From an uncultured Thermomicrobiales bacterium (GTDB lineage: Bacteria > Chloroflexota > Chloroflexia > Thermomicrobiales > UBA6265): a DNA stretch of 35,945 bases. Position numbers and translations under genes: made by a program. This document shows positions 26,242 to 35,070 of this stretch, piece by piece (position 1 is the stretch's first letter; each line of letters opens with the position of its first letter). The stretch lies in contig CADCWE010000235.1 in assembly GCA_902806325.1 (NCBI GenBank), positions 1-35,945 of the forward strand, given 5' to 3'. The notes below the pieces were generated by a model. The model was not told the origin of the DNA, ran no database searches, and saw only the letters and a list, made by a program, of their open reading frames with translations.

Positions 26242-26648
26242 ATGCGGCCAACCCTTGTCGTCCACGCCGACTGGAAAACCAAGCCCGCTAAGCGGTGGTC
26301 GGCCCTTGCCCTGCTGAAGGACGGCGCCTCCCGTGCCCAGAGTCCGGCACCGGTCGGATCGAGGGAGGGTTTGTTGCTGCGGCTTCACCGGAACGCCGGG
26401 CGCGGCGGGTCGGTCCTGGTTGGGTTCGACCTCTCGATCGGACTGCCTGCCGCGTACGCCGAACGGGCGGGAATCGCGGCAATCCTGGGTGTCCTCGACG
26501 TCCTCGGGGCGTTTGGCGGCCCGAAATGGAAAAACGTCAACAACGTGGCCGAGCACCCGAACGAAGTCGGCCTCCGGCGGCCGTTTTATCCCCAACGTCC
26601 AGACGGCACGTCGCACGAACACCTGTGGGCAGGGTCGCCGGTGTCCCG
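26242..26648 (+). pseudogene. 3'-truncated gene of unknown function (DUF429-like resemblance)
   Basis: An ATG at 26242, with GGAG eight bases upstream, opens a frame that reads like a genuine protein: MRPTLVVHADWKTKPAKRWS at the start, then SVLVGFDLSIGLPAAYAERA and later RRPFYPQRPDGTSHEHL. The 'GFD.PIGLP..YA' and 'RPFYP.RPGGT' pieces recall uncharacterised DUF429-like proteins (RNase H-like fold predicted), which are much longer. Here the recognisable part stops near 26640, exactly where the convergent P1 peptidase gene ends. The frame remains open to 26892 but that part is antisense to the peptidase and is surely not native. I read it as a gene that lost its 3' half. The family assignment is weak; the truncation is the firmer point. 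Confidence 0.5.
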
Positions 26649-27812
26649 TTACCCGGCGCTGCCGAGCCGGCCGTATCGCCCCATAACCTCCGCGAGCCGA
26701 TCGGCCGGCAGCGCACGCGCCGTGATCCCGTCCCGACCGGTCATTGTGTCGGCGGCGAGGAGGGCGTTGAGGACCGCCTCGGCGGTGGCCTCGATCACGG
26801 CCTGGAAGACGATGTTCAGTTCGCGGTCGTGGAGGCGGACCGACGTCAGGATTGGGGCGCGGTTGGCGACTTCGACCCGGTTGGCGAGGTGATTGGAGAA
26901 GGCGAGCAGGAGGTCGCCGGAGTAGTTGCGTCCGGTGGCGCCGGTGCGGCCGAGGCCGAGCATGCCCCGGCGGCAGAGGCGACCAAGCTGGCGGTCGGAG
27001 AGCGGCAGGTCGGTGCCGATGACGACGATCACGGAGCCGTCGCCGGTCGTGTCGCCCTCCGCCCGGCGTCCGCGCCGGATCGTGTCGAGATCGGAGGCGT
27101 CCGCGGTCAGCTCCCGACCGACCGGCACGCCCTCGACCAAGAGGTCATTGGCGTCGCCGAAATTGCCTTGGATCAAGACGCCGACGGTCGAGGTCACACC
27201 GCCAACGGTGACCAGGCGCGACGCGGTGCCGATGCCGCCCTTGAAACCGAACAGGATCATGCCGGTGCCGCCGCCGACGTTGCCTTCGGCGACCGGTCCG
27301 CCGGTGGCCCCTTCCAGCGCGGCGACGGCGTGTTGCCGACGGACGTGCTGACCGGCGATGTCGTTGAGGGTGCCGTCGAAGGTCTCGGCGACGACGGGGA
27401 TGACGAAGGAATGGGTGCCCAGCCCCGGTTCCCGCGCGCTCAACCACTCGACGCAGCCGCGATGCACTTCGCCGACCGAGAACGTGTTGGTCAGCAGGAT
27501 CGGGCTTTCCAACACGCCCATCTCGTCGACCTGGGAGCGGCCGGTAATCTCGCCGGCGCCGTTGAGGACGCCGATCGCGGCCGGGACGGCGGCGGCGAAG
27601 GCGGACCCCTCGTGGGGATGGATGGCCGTCACACCGGTCCGGACCGGCCCGTCGCCGACGATCAGCGGACCGTCGCCGCGGACGATCGTCTGGTGGCCGA
27701 CGCGGACACCCGGTACGTCGGTGATCGCGTTCAGGGAGCCGGTCGGGAGCGTGCCGACCGCGATCCCAAGGTCGCGCAGTCGTGGACGGGTCGGGGGGCT
27801 CGTGGCAGGCAC
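26649..27812 (-). CDS. P1-family (S58) self-processing aminopeptidase, DmpA-like
   Basis: DmpA enzymes are Ntn-hydrolases made as one chain that cleaves itself before a serine, which then serves as the nucleophile; they release N-terminal D- or L-amino acids or beta-amino acids from short peptides. The 387-residue product has the typical start LRDLGIAVGTLPTGSLNAIT, DVPGVRVGHQT, RTGVTAIHP, NVGGGTGMILFGFKGGIGTA, and the processing site TTGDGSVIVVIGTDLPL with cleavage expected between Gly and Ser. GRTGATGRNYSGDLLLAFS is also conserved. The GTG at 27812 follows AGGAG by seven bases. It lies 32 bases after recJ on the same strand, so it is probably co-transcribed. The natural substrate is unknown. 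No signal peptide is seen. Confidence 0.93.
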   Translation of the reverse strand: MPATSPPTRPRLRDLGIAVGTLPTGSLNAITDVPGVRVGHQTIVRGDGPLIVGDGPVRTGVTAIHPHEGSAFAAAVPAAIGVLNGAGEITGRSQVDEMGVLESPILLTNTFSVGEVHRGCVEWLSAREPGLGTHSFVIPVVAETFDGTLNDIAGQHVRRQHAVAALEGATGGPVAEGNVGGGTGMILFGFKGGIGTASRLVTVGGVTSTVGVLIQGNFGDANDLLVEGVPVGRELTADASDLDTIRRGRRAEGDTTGDGSVIVVIGTDLPLSDRQLGRLCRRGMLGLGRTGATGRNYSGDLLLAFSNHLANRVEVANRAPILTSVRLHDRELNIVFQAVIEATAEAVLNALLAADTMTGRDGITARALPADRLAEVMGRYGRLGSAG

Positions 27813-27844
27813 GGCAATGCTCCTGGGTGACCGGGCGAGGGCCG

Positions 27845-29566
27845 CTACTCGGCCGGCCGAAAGTCCTTGACTTCGACTTGGAGCCGTGGCTTGCCACCCC
27901 AGTGGTCGACCGACAGGCAGCAGACGAAATCGATCGTGCGCGAGGCCATCAGCTCCCGCGAACGATCGGCGGCGCCCCAGGCAAGGGCCGTCGCGCCGCG
28001 CGGCGAGTCGAGGTGCAGTTTGAGGTGGGAGCGGTCGGCGCCGATGGTGTCGTAACGGCCAACCCGCGCGCCGCGCACCCGCAACAACGGCGCCTCGTTG
28101 CCGTGGCCGAAGGGTGCCAACAGGTCCAACTGCTCGGCGGTCCGCAGGGTCAGGCGGTCGAGGGGCAGATCGGCGTCGATCCGCAGCGACGGCGGGAGCG
28201 GCGCCAGGTCGACAGCGTCGACCGCCGCCTCCAGGCCCGCTTCGAGTTCCGGCAGGCGGTCGGTTCGGATCGTCAGACCGGCCGCCTGGCCGTGCCCGCC
28301 GTGGTGTTCCAACAGGTGGCGGCAGGAGGTCAGGGCGCCGGTGATGTCGAAGCCGGGGACCGAGCGGGCGGAGCCGCGGCTGTACTCGCCGCCGTCGTTG
28401 AGGACCAGCACGGGGCGACCGTACTTCTCGGCCAGCCGTCCGGCGACGATCCCCAGCACGCCACCGTTCCAGCCCGCCTTCGCCAGCACCACCAGGCGGC
28501 GGGTGGCCAGATCCGGATGGGCACGGAGCAGCGCCTCGGCCTCGGCGACGACGCGGCTGGATTCCGACCGGCGCTGTTTGTTGAGGGCTTCGACGGCGTG
28601 GGCGAGTTTCGCCGACTCCCCGTGGTCGTCGCAGAGCAGCAACTGCAGTGCCAGTTCCGGGTTCCCCATCCGACCGGCCGCGTTCAAACGCGGCGCCAGC
28701 TTGAAGCCGATTTCGGTCGCCCCGACGTGCTCGGGTTCCAATCCGGCGGCGCGGCAGAGGGCGCGGATGCCGGGGCGCGGGCGGCGACGAAGGCGGACCA
28801 GCCCGTCCCGCACCAGCGCCCGGTTCATCCCGCCGAGCGGCATCACATCGGCGACGGTCCCCAAGGCGACATAATCGAGCAGATCGGTTTCCGGTTCACC
28901 CCCGTCGCCGTCGATCGGACAGCCTTCGGCGGCGAGCCCGGCGACCAAAAGGTAGGCGACGCCGACGGCCGAAAGGTCGCGGTAGCGTCCCGGGACGGCC
29001 CGCGGATCGTCGTCGGCCAGGCGCTGCGCGGAGACAACAACCGCGCCGTCGGGTCCGTCGCCGGCCATTTGGTGGTGATCGAGCACGACCACGTCGAGGC
29101 CACGAGACCGGGCGTGGTCGATGCCCGTAGGGTCGGCGCTGCCGCAGTCGACGGCGACGAGGAGGGTGGCCCCGGTCGCCGCCAGTTCGGAGATCGCCCC
29201 GGCACTCAGGCCGTACCCTTCGGCGCGGGTCGGGAGGCGGTGGACGACGCACGCCGGGTCGCCGGCGGCGGCGCGCAGGGCGCGCACGAGGAGGGCGGTG
29301 GAGGTCACGCCGTCGGCGTCGTAGTCGCCGAAAACGGCGATCCGCTCGCCGTTGTCTAACGCTTGGCGAACCCGCGCCACCGCGTCGACCATCCCCGGCA
29401 GACCGAACGGGTCGGGCGCGGGTCGCCGCCGGGCGAGCAAAAACTCCTTGACCGCCGCCTCGGTTCGCAGCCCGCGGCCGTGGAGTACGGCCGCCAGGAG
29501 CGGATCTTCGTGCAGCGCAAGGTCGGACGGCGGAACAGGGGGATCGATCCAGTTCGGTCGAGTCAC
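27845..29566 (-). CDS. recJ: Single-stranded-DNA-specific exonuclease RecJ
   Basis: RecJ degrades single-stranded DNA 5' to 3' in recombination, mismatch and base-excision repair. The 573-residue product has the DHH-family metal motifs: IAVFGDYDADGVTSTALLV, LLVAVDCGS, VVVLDHHQM and DYVALGTVADVMPLGG. These are followed by KLAPRLNAAGRMG and the C-terminal DHHA1 domain with RSVPGFDITGAL and LEHHGGHGQAAGLTI, then an OB-like end. It is at the normal length for RecJ. The GTG at 29566 has CGGAG six bases upstream. It is divergent from the L,D-transpeptidase gene, with 272 bases between starts, and precedes the P1 peptidase, which has no obvious functional link. Confidence 0.96.
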   Translation of the reverse strand: MTRPNWIDPPVPPSDLALHEDPLLAAVLHGRGLRTEAAVKEFLLARRRPAPDPFGLPGMVDAVARVRQALDNGERIAVFGDYDADGVTSTALLVRALRAAAGDPACVVHRLPTRAEGYGLSAGAISELAATGATLLVAVDCGSADPTGIDHARSRGLDVVVLDHHQMAGDGPDGAVVVSAQRLADDDPRAVPGRYRDLSAVGVAYLLVAGLAAEGCPIDGDGGEPETDLLDYVALGTVADVMPLGGMNRALVRDGLVRLRRRPRPGIRALCRAAGLEPEHVGATEIGFKLAPRLNAAGRMGNPELALQLLLCDDHGESAKLAHAVEALNKQRRSESSRVVAEAEALLRAHPDLATRRLVVLAKAGWNGGVLGIVAGRLAEKYGRPVLVLNDGGEYSRGSARSVPGFDITGALTSCRHLLEHHGGHGQAAGLTIRTDRLPELEAGLEAAVDAVDLAPLPPSLRIDADLPLDRLTLRTAEQLDLLAPFGHGNEAPLLRVRGARVGRYDTIGADRSHLKLHLDSPRGATALAWGAADRSRELMASRTIDFVCCLSVDHWGGKPRLQVEVKDFRPAE

Positions 29567-29838
29567 GGGGTACTCCGCTTGGCGGCCTCGAAGTCAACAG
29601 GGGCACGCCCGCTACGGCGTGGTGAACGTACGCGCCAGGGGCATGGTAGCACCGCGCCCCGGTCCCCGCGAGGCCGTCCCGCGCCCGCGTTCCCGGTACC
29701 CACCTTGTTGCATGCGTGGTAGCATCGCGGGAAGGAGTGGAGTCTAGGCCGGATAGGTCACGGAGAACCGGGCGATCCGGGTGCCCTTGGGCGATGGTCG
29801 CGCTCGGCGCGGGGGGGACGGCGTTGGAACGACGGACG

Positions 29839-31089
29839 ATGGGCCACCGGGGCGCGGCTGGGCGCCCGGCGGTGGAGCGGATCGGGCTGTTGATGGTGGC
29901 GATCGCGTTCCTGCTCGGTGGGGGCATGAGCCAGACGTTGGCCCAGGACGCGCCGGGGACGGGTGGTGCGCCGACCACCGTCTTCGTCGCGGAAAGCGGC
30001 CATACCGTCGACGGCGTGTTCCTGGAGTTGTGGCGTGAGGAGCAAGACCTGCTGGGCGATCCCGTCACGGAAGAGGTCCGGCAGGCCGTCGAGCCGGTCG
30101 GCGCGTCCGACGGCACCGGCGGTCCGGGCGAGGATCGGGTGGTCCAGTACTTCGACCACGCGGCGCTGGTCTACGTCGAGGACGAGGACTCGGATTCCCC
30201 GGTCGAACTCTTGCCCTTGGGGAGGATGGCGGCCGAGCGGCGGCTGGCCCGTGATCCGGCCTGGAAGCCCGGCTCGGCGACCGATTGCGGCGACCTCTCG
30301 GAGCGCCGCTGCCTCGCCTTTTCCGAGACGGGACACACCGTCCGGTTCGGCTTCAAATACTTCTGGGACGAGACGGAGTGGGTCGAGCGACTCGGTGCGC
30401 CGGTCTCGGAATCGTTTCCGGCCGGGGACGGCGTCCGCCTCCAGTACTTCGAGTACGGGGCGCTGGTTTGGGCACCGGGCGAAGGCATCCGGCCGCACGC
30501 CCTCGGCGCGGAGATCGCCCGCACCTTGTTGCTGCCGACCGAGGCGATCGCCCGCCCGGAGGAGGTGCCGGTCTTCGACGAGGCGCTGTTCGCGCCGGTT
30601 CCCGATCCAGAGCCGGTGATCGAGGTGCTGCCGGAACCGGAACCGGTCGTCGAGGACGTGGTTCCGGTGGCGCCGGTGATCGGGGTCGAAGGACCGGGGC
30701 AGCAGCAGGGCGGCTACAAGGAGATCGTCGTCTCGATCTCGGCCCAGACGGTGTGGGCCTACGAGAACGGCCAGTTGCTTCAGGTCAGCCTGGTCAGCAC
30801 CGGCACCGGCGAGGTCCCAGAGACGGTGACCCCGATCGGCTACCACCAGATCCTGACCAAGTACGACGTACAGACCATGGAAGGCACGATCAGCAACGAG
30901 TACTACCGGGTGCCGGACGTGCCGAACGTGATGTACTTCGATAACCTCGGCAACGCCCTCCACGGCGCCTACTGGCACAACAACTTCGGCGCCCCGATGA
31001 GTCACGGCTGCATCAACCTCCCGCTGGACGTGGCGGCCTGGATGTACGCCTGGGCGGAGATCGGGACCGGGGTGACGGTGATCGCCTAG
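29839..31089 (+). CDS. Exported L,D-transpeptidase (YkuD) with two N-terminal Chloroflexi-type modules
   Basis: The 416-residue product has a signal peptide (RIGLLMVAIAFLLGGGMSQT, cleavage plausible after LAQ). Two related modules follow: residues about 48-113 (ESGHTVDGVFLELW ... GDPV ... VVQYFDHAALVY) and about 158-211 (ETGHTVRFGFKYFW ... GAPV ... LQYFEYGALVW), each with a GHTV start and QYF end. A proline-rich linker (about 245-290) leads to a YkuD domain (about 298-416) with HGAYWHNNFGAPMSHGCINL; His389 and Cys391 are the catalytic pair. YkuD enzymes make 3-3 or protein links in peptidoglycan through a Cys acyl-enzyme. The modules are common in exported Chloroflexi proteins and may bind the cell surface. 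The ATG at 29839 begins the signal peptide; a TTG at 29824 behind a G-run is possible. Confidence 0.88.
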   Translation: MGHRGAAGRPAVERIGLLMVAIAFLLGGGMSQTLAQDAPGTGGAPTTVFVAESGHTVDGVFLELWREEQDLLGDPVTEEVRQAVEPVGASDGTGGPGEDRVVQYFDHAALVYVEDEDSDSPVELLPLGRMAAERRLARDPAWKPGSATDCGDLSERRCLAFSETGHTVRFGFKYFWDETEWVERLGAPVSESFPAGDGVRLQYFEYGALVWAPGEGIRPHALGAEIARTLLLPTEAIARPEEVPVFDEALFAPVPDPEPVIEVLPEPEPVVEDVVPVAPVIGVEGPGQQQGGYKEIVVSISAQTVWAYENGQLLQVSLVSTGTGEVPETVTPIGYHQILTKYDVQTMEGTISNEYYRVPDVPNVMYFDNLGNALHGAYWHNNFGAPMSHGCINLPLDVAAWMYAWAEIGTGVTVIA

Positions 31090-31373
31090 CCGGTTCGTTC
31101 GGCCGGGTCGGGTCCGTTCGGACGCGGCGGTTGGGGAGGGGCGACCATCCGGGATCGCCCCAATCGGGCTGCCGGGGCGGGTCCGGAACCCGCGTCAATG
31201 CACCGAACTGACGGCGCTCGCCCGGGCGCTGCTTCATGGTCGCCCCGCCGCGACACTCGACCTGGCGCCTGTCCCAACCCCGATCCGCGGCGCGCGGCGC
31301 CGCTTGCACCCGTACCCGGAACTTGGCACCATGCCCCCGTCATCGTTCAGCCCGACCGCCAACGGGGGTGCCC
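31090..31373. other. Intergenic region between ldt and the flavoprotein gene
   Basis: The 284 bases contain no supported gene. Only a partial -35-like TTGGCA near 31324 is seen, without a fitting -10 box. No terminator hairpin with a T-run follows the L,D-transpeptidase stop. Confidence 0.3.
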
Positions 31374-32993
31374 GTGACCGCAACCGAACCCGATGCTCCC
31401 CCCGTCAACGCTCCGTCCGGGACCCGCTACGACGCGATCGTCGTCGGCTCCGGCCACAACGGGCTGATCGCGGCCGGGTATCTCGCCAGGGCCGGGAAGC
31501 GGGTCCTGGTGTTGGAGCGGCGGGGCGTGATCGGCGGCGCGACGGTGACCGAGGAGGCGTTTCCGGGGTATCACCTCTCGACCTGCTCCTACGTCTGCAA
31601 CCTGCTCCTGCCGGAGGTGGTGCGGGATCTGGAGATGGTCCGCCACGGGTACGACGTGCGCCCGTTCGACCCCCAGTATTTTTGTCCGTACCCCGACGGG
31701 CGCTACCTCATGACCCACCTCGACGGAGCGAAGACGCGGGCCAACATCGCCACGTTCTCGGTCAACGATGCCAACGCCTACGACGCCTATTGGGCGATGT
31801 GGGGTCGCATCCTGGCCCGGATGCAGCCGCTCCTACGCGGTCCGGCGCCGGGATGGGCCGAGATCGAGCGCGCCTTTGCTGGACCCGAGGGAATGGAGGA
31901 CTGGCGGACGCTGACGATGTCCAGCGTCGCCGAATTGCTGGACCGCTTCTTCGAGTCCGAGGAGGTCAAGGGACCGTACGCGACCGGCGGCGTGATCGGC
32001 GTCAACGCCGGCCCGCGGACGCCGGGCACCGCCTACGTCAAGTACCACCACCTGATCGGCAGCGTCGGCGGCCACCAGGGCGCCTGGGGCTACGTCCGCG
32101 GCGGGATGGGCAGCATCGTCAAGGCCCTGGCGGCCTTCGGGCGGGACCACGGCGCCGAGATCGTCACCGGCGCCGAGGTGGCGGAGATCGACCTCCACGA
32201 CGGCACCGCGACCGGCGTCCGGTTGCGCGACGGGCGGCGGTTCGAGGCGGACGTGATCCTCTCCAACGCCGACCCGCACCGGACCTTTCTCGGCATGGTC
32301 GGGGAGCGGCATTTGCCGGCGGACCTGGTCGATGGCGTGCGCCGATTGAAGGTCAAGGGATCGGTGGTCAAGGTGTTGCTGGGGTTGGGCGAGTTGCCAA
32401 ACTTTACCGCCCGTCCCGGCACGGAGGTCGGTCCGCAGCACACCGGCGGGATCGTGATCAACCCCTCGATCGCCTACCTCGAAGACGCCTGGGACGATTG
32501 CAAGCGCGGTCATCCTTCCCGCCGCCCGTTCATCGACGCCTACATCCAGACCGCGACCGAGGACGGCCTGGCCCCGCTCGGCAAGCACACCCTGAGCATG
32601 TTCGTCCAGTACGCGCCCTACGACCTGGCCGAGGGCACCTGGGACGAGCGCCGGGACGAGATCGGCCAGAACATCGTCGAGACATTCGCCGAGTACGCGC
32701 CGAACCTGCCGGGGGCGATCGAGCACATGCAGGTGCTGGGACCGCCGGACATCGAGGCCGTGATCGGCATCACCGGCGGCAACATCTTCCACGGCGAGAT
32801 CCTGCCGGACCAGATGTTCGGCTTCCGCCCGGTGCCCGGCTACGCCGGCTACCGGACCCCGGTCGATCGCCTCTACCTCTGCGGCGCGGGGGCCTGGCCG
32901 GGCGGCGCCGTGTTTGGCGCGCCGGGTCGCAATTGCGCGCTGACCGTGCTGGACGACCTGGATGCGGGCGTTCCGCGGGCCGTCGCGGGCTAA
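31374..32993 (+). CDS. FAD-dependent oxidoreductase, PYROXD2/phytoene-desaturase-like
   Basis: The 539-residue product has an N-terminal FAD-binding Rossmann motif, DAIVVGSGHNGLIAAGYLAR, then VLVLERRGVIGGATVTEEAF, both as in the COG1233 group (phytoene desaturase-like amine-oxidase fold). Further typical pieces are WGYVRGGMGSIVKALAAFG, ILSNADPHRTFLGMVG, and the C-terminal LYLCGAGAWPGGAVFGAPGR with NCA, which closes the FAD site. The overall pattern is closest to PYROXD2-type proteins rather than carotenoid desaturases, and no crtB or other carotenoid gene is near. Substrate unknown. The GTG at 31374 has a G-run five bases ahead and starts 20 residues before the Rossmann strand. A small gene follows 20 bases downstream and is likely co-transcribed. 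Confidence 0.88.
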   Translation: MTATEPDAPPVNAPSGTRYDAIVVGSGHNGLIAAGYLARAGKRVLVLERRGVIGGATVTEEAFPGYHLSTCSYVCNLLLPEVVRDLEMVRHGYDVRPFDPQYFCPYPDGRYLMTHLDGAKTRANIATFSVNDANAYDAYWAMWGRILARMQPLLRGPAPGWAEIERAFAGPEGMEDWRTLTMSSVAELLDRFFESEEVKGPYATGGVIGVNAGPRTPGTAYVKYHHLIGSVGGHQGAWGYVRGGMGSIVKALAAFGRDHGAEIVTGAEVAEIDLHDGTATGVRLRDGRRFEADVILSNADPHRTFLGMVGERHLPADLVDGVRRLKVKGSVVKVLLGLGELPNFTARPGTEVGPQHTGGIVINPSIAYLEDAWDDCKRGHPSRRPFIDAYIQTATEDGLAPLGKHTLSMFVQYAPYDLAEGTWDERRDEIGQNIVETFAEYAPNLPGAIEHMQVLGPPDIEAVIGITGGNIFHGEILPDQMFGFRPVPGYAGYRTPVDRLYLCGAGAWPGGAVFGAPGRNCALTVLDDLDAGVPRAVAG

Positions 32994-33013
32994 CCCGGCC
33001 ACGAGAGGACCCC

Positions 33014-33571
33014 ATGAGCAACAAGAAAAAACCGTCGCAGACGTTCAAGATGCGCGCGGACCACACCTGGCGCTGCAAACCGGGCTACACCATCTTTGTC
33101 GCCGATCGCGGCGCGGTGCGGTTCGACTTCCCGAAGGACTGGATCATCGAGCACGGGCCGGACGCGATCAAGATCGTCGACATGCCGCCGCCGGACCACA
33201 CCTGCTCCCTATCGCTGTCGGTGTTCTACCTGCCGGTTGGAGTCGATTGGTCCGAACTGCCGGTGGACCAATTGCTGCGCGACGCCACCTCGGCCGACAC
33301 CGAGCACGTCCTGACCCGCGGCGACGTCCACTACGAGCAGCGCCCAGACCTCGAACTCGCCTGGCGCGAAAGCCGGTTCATGGACCCGGAGGAGCAGCGC
33401 CCGTCCTACTCCCGCAGCTGCACCGCCCGCGCCCGCAACGTCCAACCGCTGATCACCCTCGACTACTGGCCCGAAGACCGCGACCGCTTGATCCCGGTCT
33501 GGGACGAGGTGTTGCGGACCCTGCGCGTCGGCGAGTACATCAAGGATCCGACGCGGGGACCGGGGTATTAG
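33014..33571 (+). CDS. Uncharacterised 185-residue protein downstream of the flavoprotein
   Basis: The product starts MSNKKKPSQTFKMRADHTWR and contains GAVRFDFPKDWIIEHGPDAI followed by acidic and hydrophobic strands and a C-terminal RNVQPLITLDYWPEDRDRLI. The 'F.FPKDW' opening and the WDEVLRTLRVGEYI end are reminiscent of small alpha/beta proteins of the PsbP/DUF1795 type, but I cannot assign a family. It has no signal peptide or membrane helix. The ATG at 33014 has GAGAGGA a few bases upstream, and the gene lies only 20 bases after the PYROXD2-like flavoprotein, so a shared function is plausible. It ends before a pair of hairpins that separates it from the convergent guanylyltransferase gene. 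Confidence 0.8.
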   Translation: MSNKKKPSQTFKMRADHTWRCKPGYTIFVADRGAVRFDFPKDWIIEHGPDAIKIVDMPPPDHTCSLSLSVFYLPVGVDWSELPVDQLLRDATSADTEHVLTRGDVHYEQRPDLELAWRESRFMDPEEQRPSYSRSCTARARNVQPLITLDYWPEDRDRLIPVWDEVLRTLRVGEYIKDPTRGPGY

Positions 33572-33601
33572 CAAGCCGATCGTCGTGCGTCGGTTTCCCC
33601 G

Positions 33602-33639
33602 CCGTGGCCTGCGGGCCACGGGCGCGGCAAGCAGCGCCC
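33602..33639. repeat. Two tandem hairpins between convergent genes
   Basis: CCGTGGCC-TGCG-GGCCACGG (33602-33621) is a perfect eight-base stem with a four-base loop. Overlapping its end is GGGCGC-N8-GCGCCC (33620-33639). The GGGCGCGGCAAGCAGCGCCC segment resembles a widespread intergenic repeat. It lies between the stops of two convergent genes and may act as a two-way terminator, though there is no T-run. Confidence 0.55.
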
Positions 33640-33758
33640 CTACGACGCGCCTCGCAACTGCGGTGTGCCATCCGTCGGGCTCAGCCTCAGCGAGGCTTCG
33701 TCGGCGTAGCACAGCCCCTTAAGGCCGGGACCGCGCCCGTCCGTGGAGGTCACGCGCG

Positions 33759-34874
33759 TCAGGTCAACTCCGACCGGCCTTTCGCCTTCAGCGCCGCCAC
33801 GATGTGCCGCACGTCCTGGGCACGGGCGCGGTCGGCGACCAGCAGCGCGTCCGGGGTGTCGACCACGATCAGGTCGCGGACGCCGACCAGGGCGACCGGT
33901 CGGGCGCCGTCCGACCAGACCACGCAGCCGGTCGCGTCCCGCGCCACCCGGTCGGCCGCGGCGTTGGCGCTGGTGCCGTCGGCGTCGGCGGGCAGCAGCT
34001 CGCCGAGGCCGTGCCAGTCGCCAACATCGGACCAGCCCATCGCCGCCGGGACGACGGCGACGCGCTCGGCGTGCTCCATCACGCCCTGATCGATGGTGCT
34101 TTCGGCGAGGGTGGACCAGGTTTTGCCCATCACCGTCTCCTGGTCCGGAGTGCCCCAGGCCGACGCGATCCCCATCACCGCGGCGTGGAGGCCAGGCTGG
34201 AGCCGCCGCAACTCGGCCAGGAAGGCGTCCACGCGCCAGATAAACATGCTCGCGTTCCAGAGGTGACGGCCGGAGGCGACGTACTCCTCGGCGCGGATGC
34301 GGTCGGGTTTTTCGACGAAGCGGGCGGAGCGGTAGACCGCGTCGCCGCCGGTTCCCGCAACGACCTCCCCGGTCCGTTCGATGTAGCCGTAGCCGGTTTC
34401 GGGGCGGGTCGGCGCAAGACCGATCGTGGTCAGCCAGCCGGACCCGGCGGCGCGGACCGCGTTGCCCACCGCGCGATGGAAGGCGGCTTCGTCGCGGACA
34501 TCGTGGTCGGCGGCGAAGCTGCCCATCACCGCGCCGGGGTCGCGGCGGGCGATGATCGCGGCGGCCAGCCCGATCGCTGGGCCGGAGCCGCGCGGCGCCG
34601 GTTCGACCACCAGGTTGGCGACGGGGACCGCCGGCAACTGCCGCGCCACCGCGGCGGCGTGGGCGGTGCCGCAGACCACCAGCGTTCGGTCCGGGCCGGC
34701 CAGCGGGGCCAACCGGTCGCCGGTTTGTTGCAACAGCGAGCGATCCCCGAGGAGCGGCAAGAGAAACTTCGGCCGACCGGCTCGGCTGAGCGGCCAAAGC
34801 CGCGTCCCGGCGCCGCCAGCCGGGATCACCGCCCAGAACCGGGGTTGTCGTGCGATGTTTTGGGGCTGCGGCAT
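33759..34874 (-). CDS. Mannose-1-phosphate guanylyltransferase
   Basis: The enzyme makes GDP-mannose from GTP and mannose-1-phosphate, the donor for mannosylated glycans and precursor of GDP-fucose and GDP-rhamnose. The 371-residue product has the nucleotidyltransferase signature WAVIPAGGAGTRLWPLSRAG with RPKFLLPLLG, then SFAADHDV (metal-binding Asp), TRPETGYGYIE, ARFVEKPD, and WNASMFIWRVDAFLAEL. It lacks the C-terminal isomerase domain of bifunctional ManC proteins. The ATG at 34874 starts just before the conserved region; the frame is open upstream to 34979 but that stretch is arginine-rich and unconserved. It is divergent from the receiver protein gene. GDP-mannose could feed the membrane glycosyltransferase class seen at 5907-7832, but there is no direct link. 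Confidence 0.93.
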   Translation of the reverse strand: MPQPQNIARQPRFWAVIPAGGAGTRLWPLSRAGRPKFLLPLLGDRSLLQQTGDRLAPLAGPDRTLVVCGTAHAAAVARQLPAVPVANLVVEPAPRGSGPAIGLAAAIIARRDPGAVMGSFAADHDVRDEAAFHRAVGNAVRAAGSGWLTTIGLAPTRPETGYGYIERTGEVVAGTGGDAVYRSARFVEKPDRIRAEEYVASGRHLWNASMFIWRVDAFLAELRRLQPGLHAAVMGIASAWGTPDQETVMGKTWSTLAESTIDQGVMEHAERVAVVPAAMGWSDVGDWHGLGELLPADADGTSANAAADRVARDATGCVVWSDGARPVALVGVRDLIVVDTPDALLVADRARAQDVRHIVAALKAKGRSELT

Positions 34875-35070
34875 GGCGGTGATGGCCTTTCGGGGGCGAT
34901 GACGCGACGAGCGACTGGGACCGGACCTTCGGCGGGTGTTGCGGAGACGACGCAGAATGAACAGAATCTCATCTGCCAACGGTACTCATCGTCGTCCGGC
35001 GCCCGCAATATGATCGGACGGGTCGGCGGCGCGGCCGTTCATGCGTCCAGCAATGGTGGGGGAGACGGCG

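Noticed and set aside
33640-33758. Open minus-strand frame continuing after the guanylyltransferase gene region
   Set aside because: This stretch lies in a repeat-rich intergenic region in a different frame from the real gene; a short AGCCTCAGCGAGGCTT stem is present but no coding signal.
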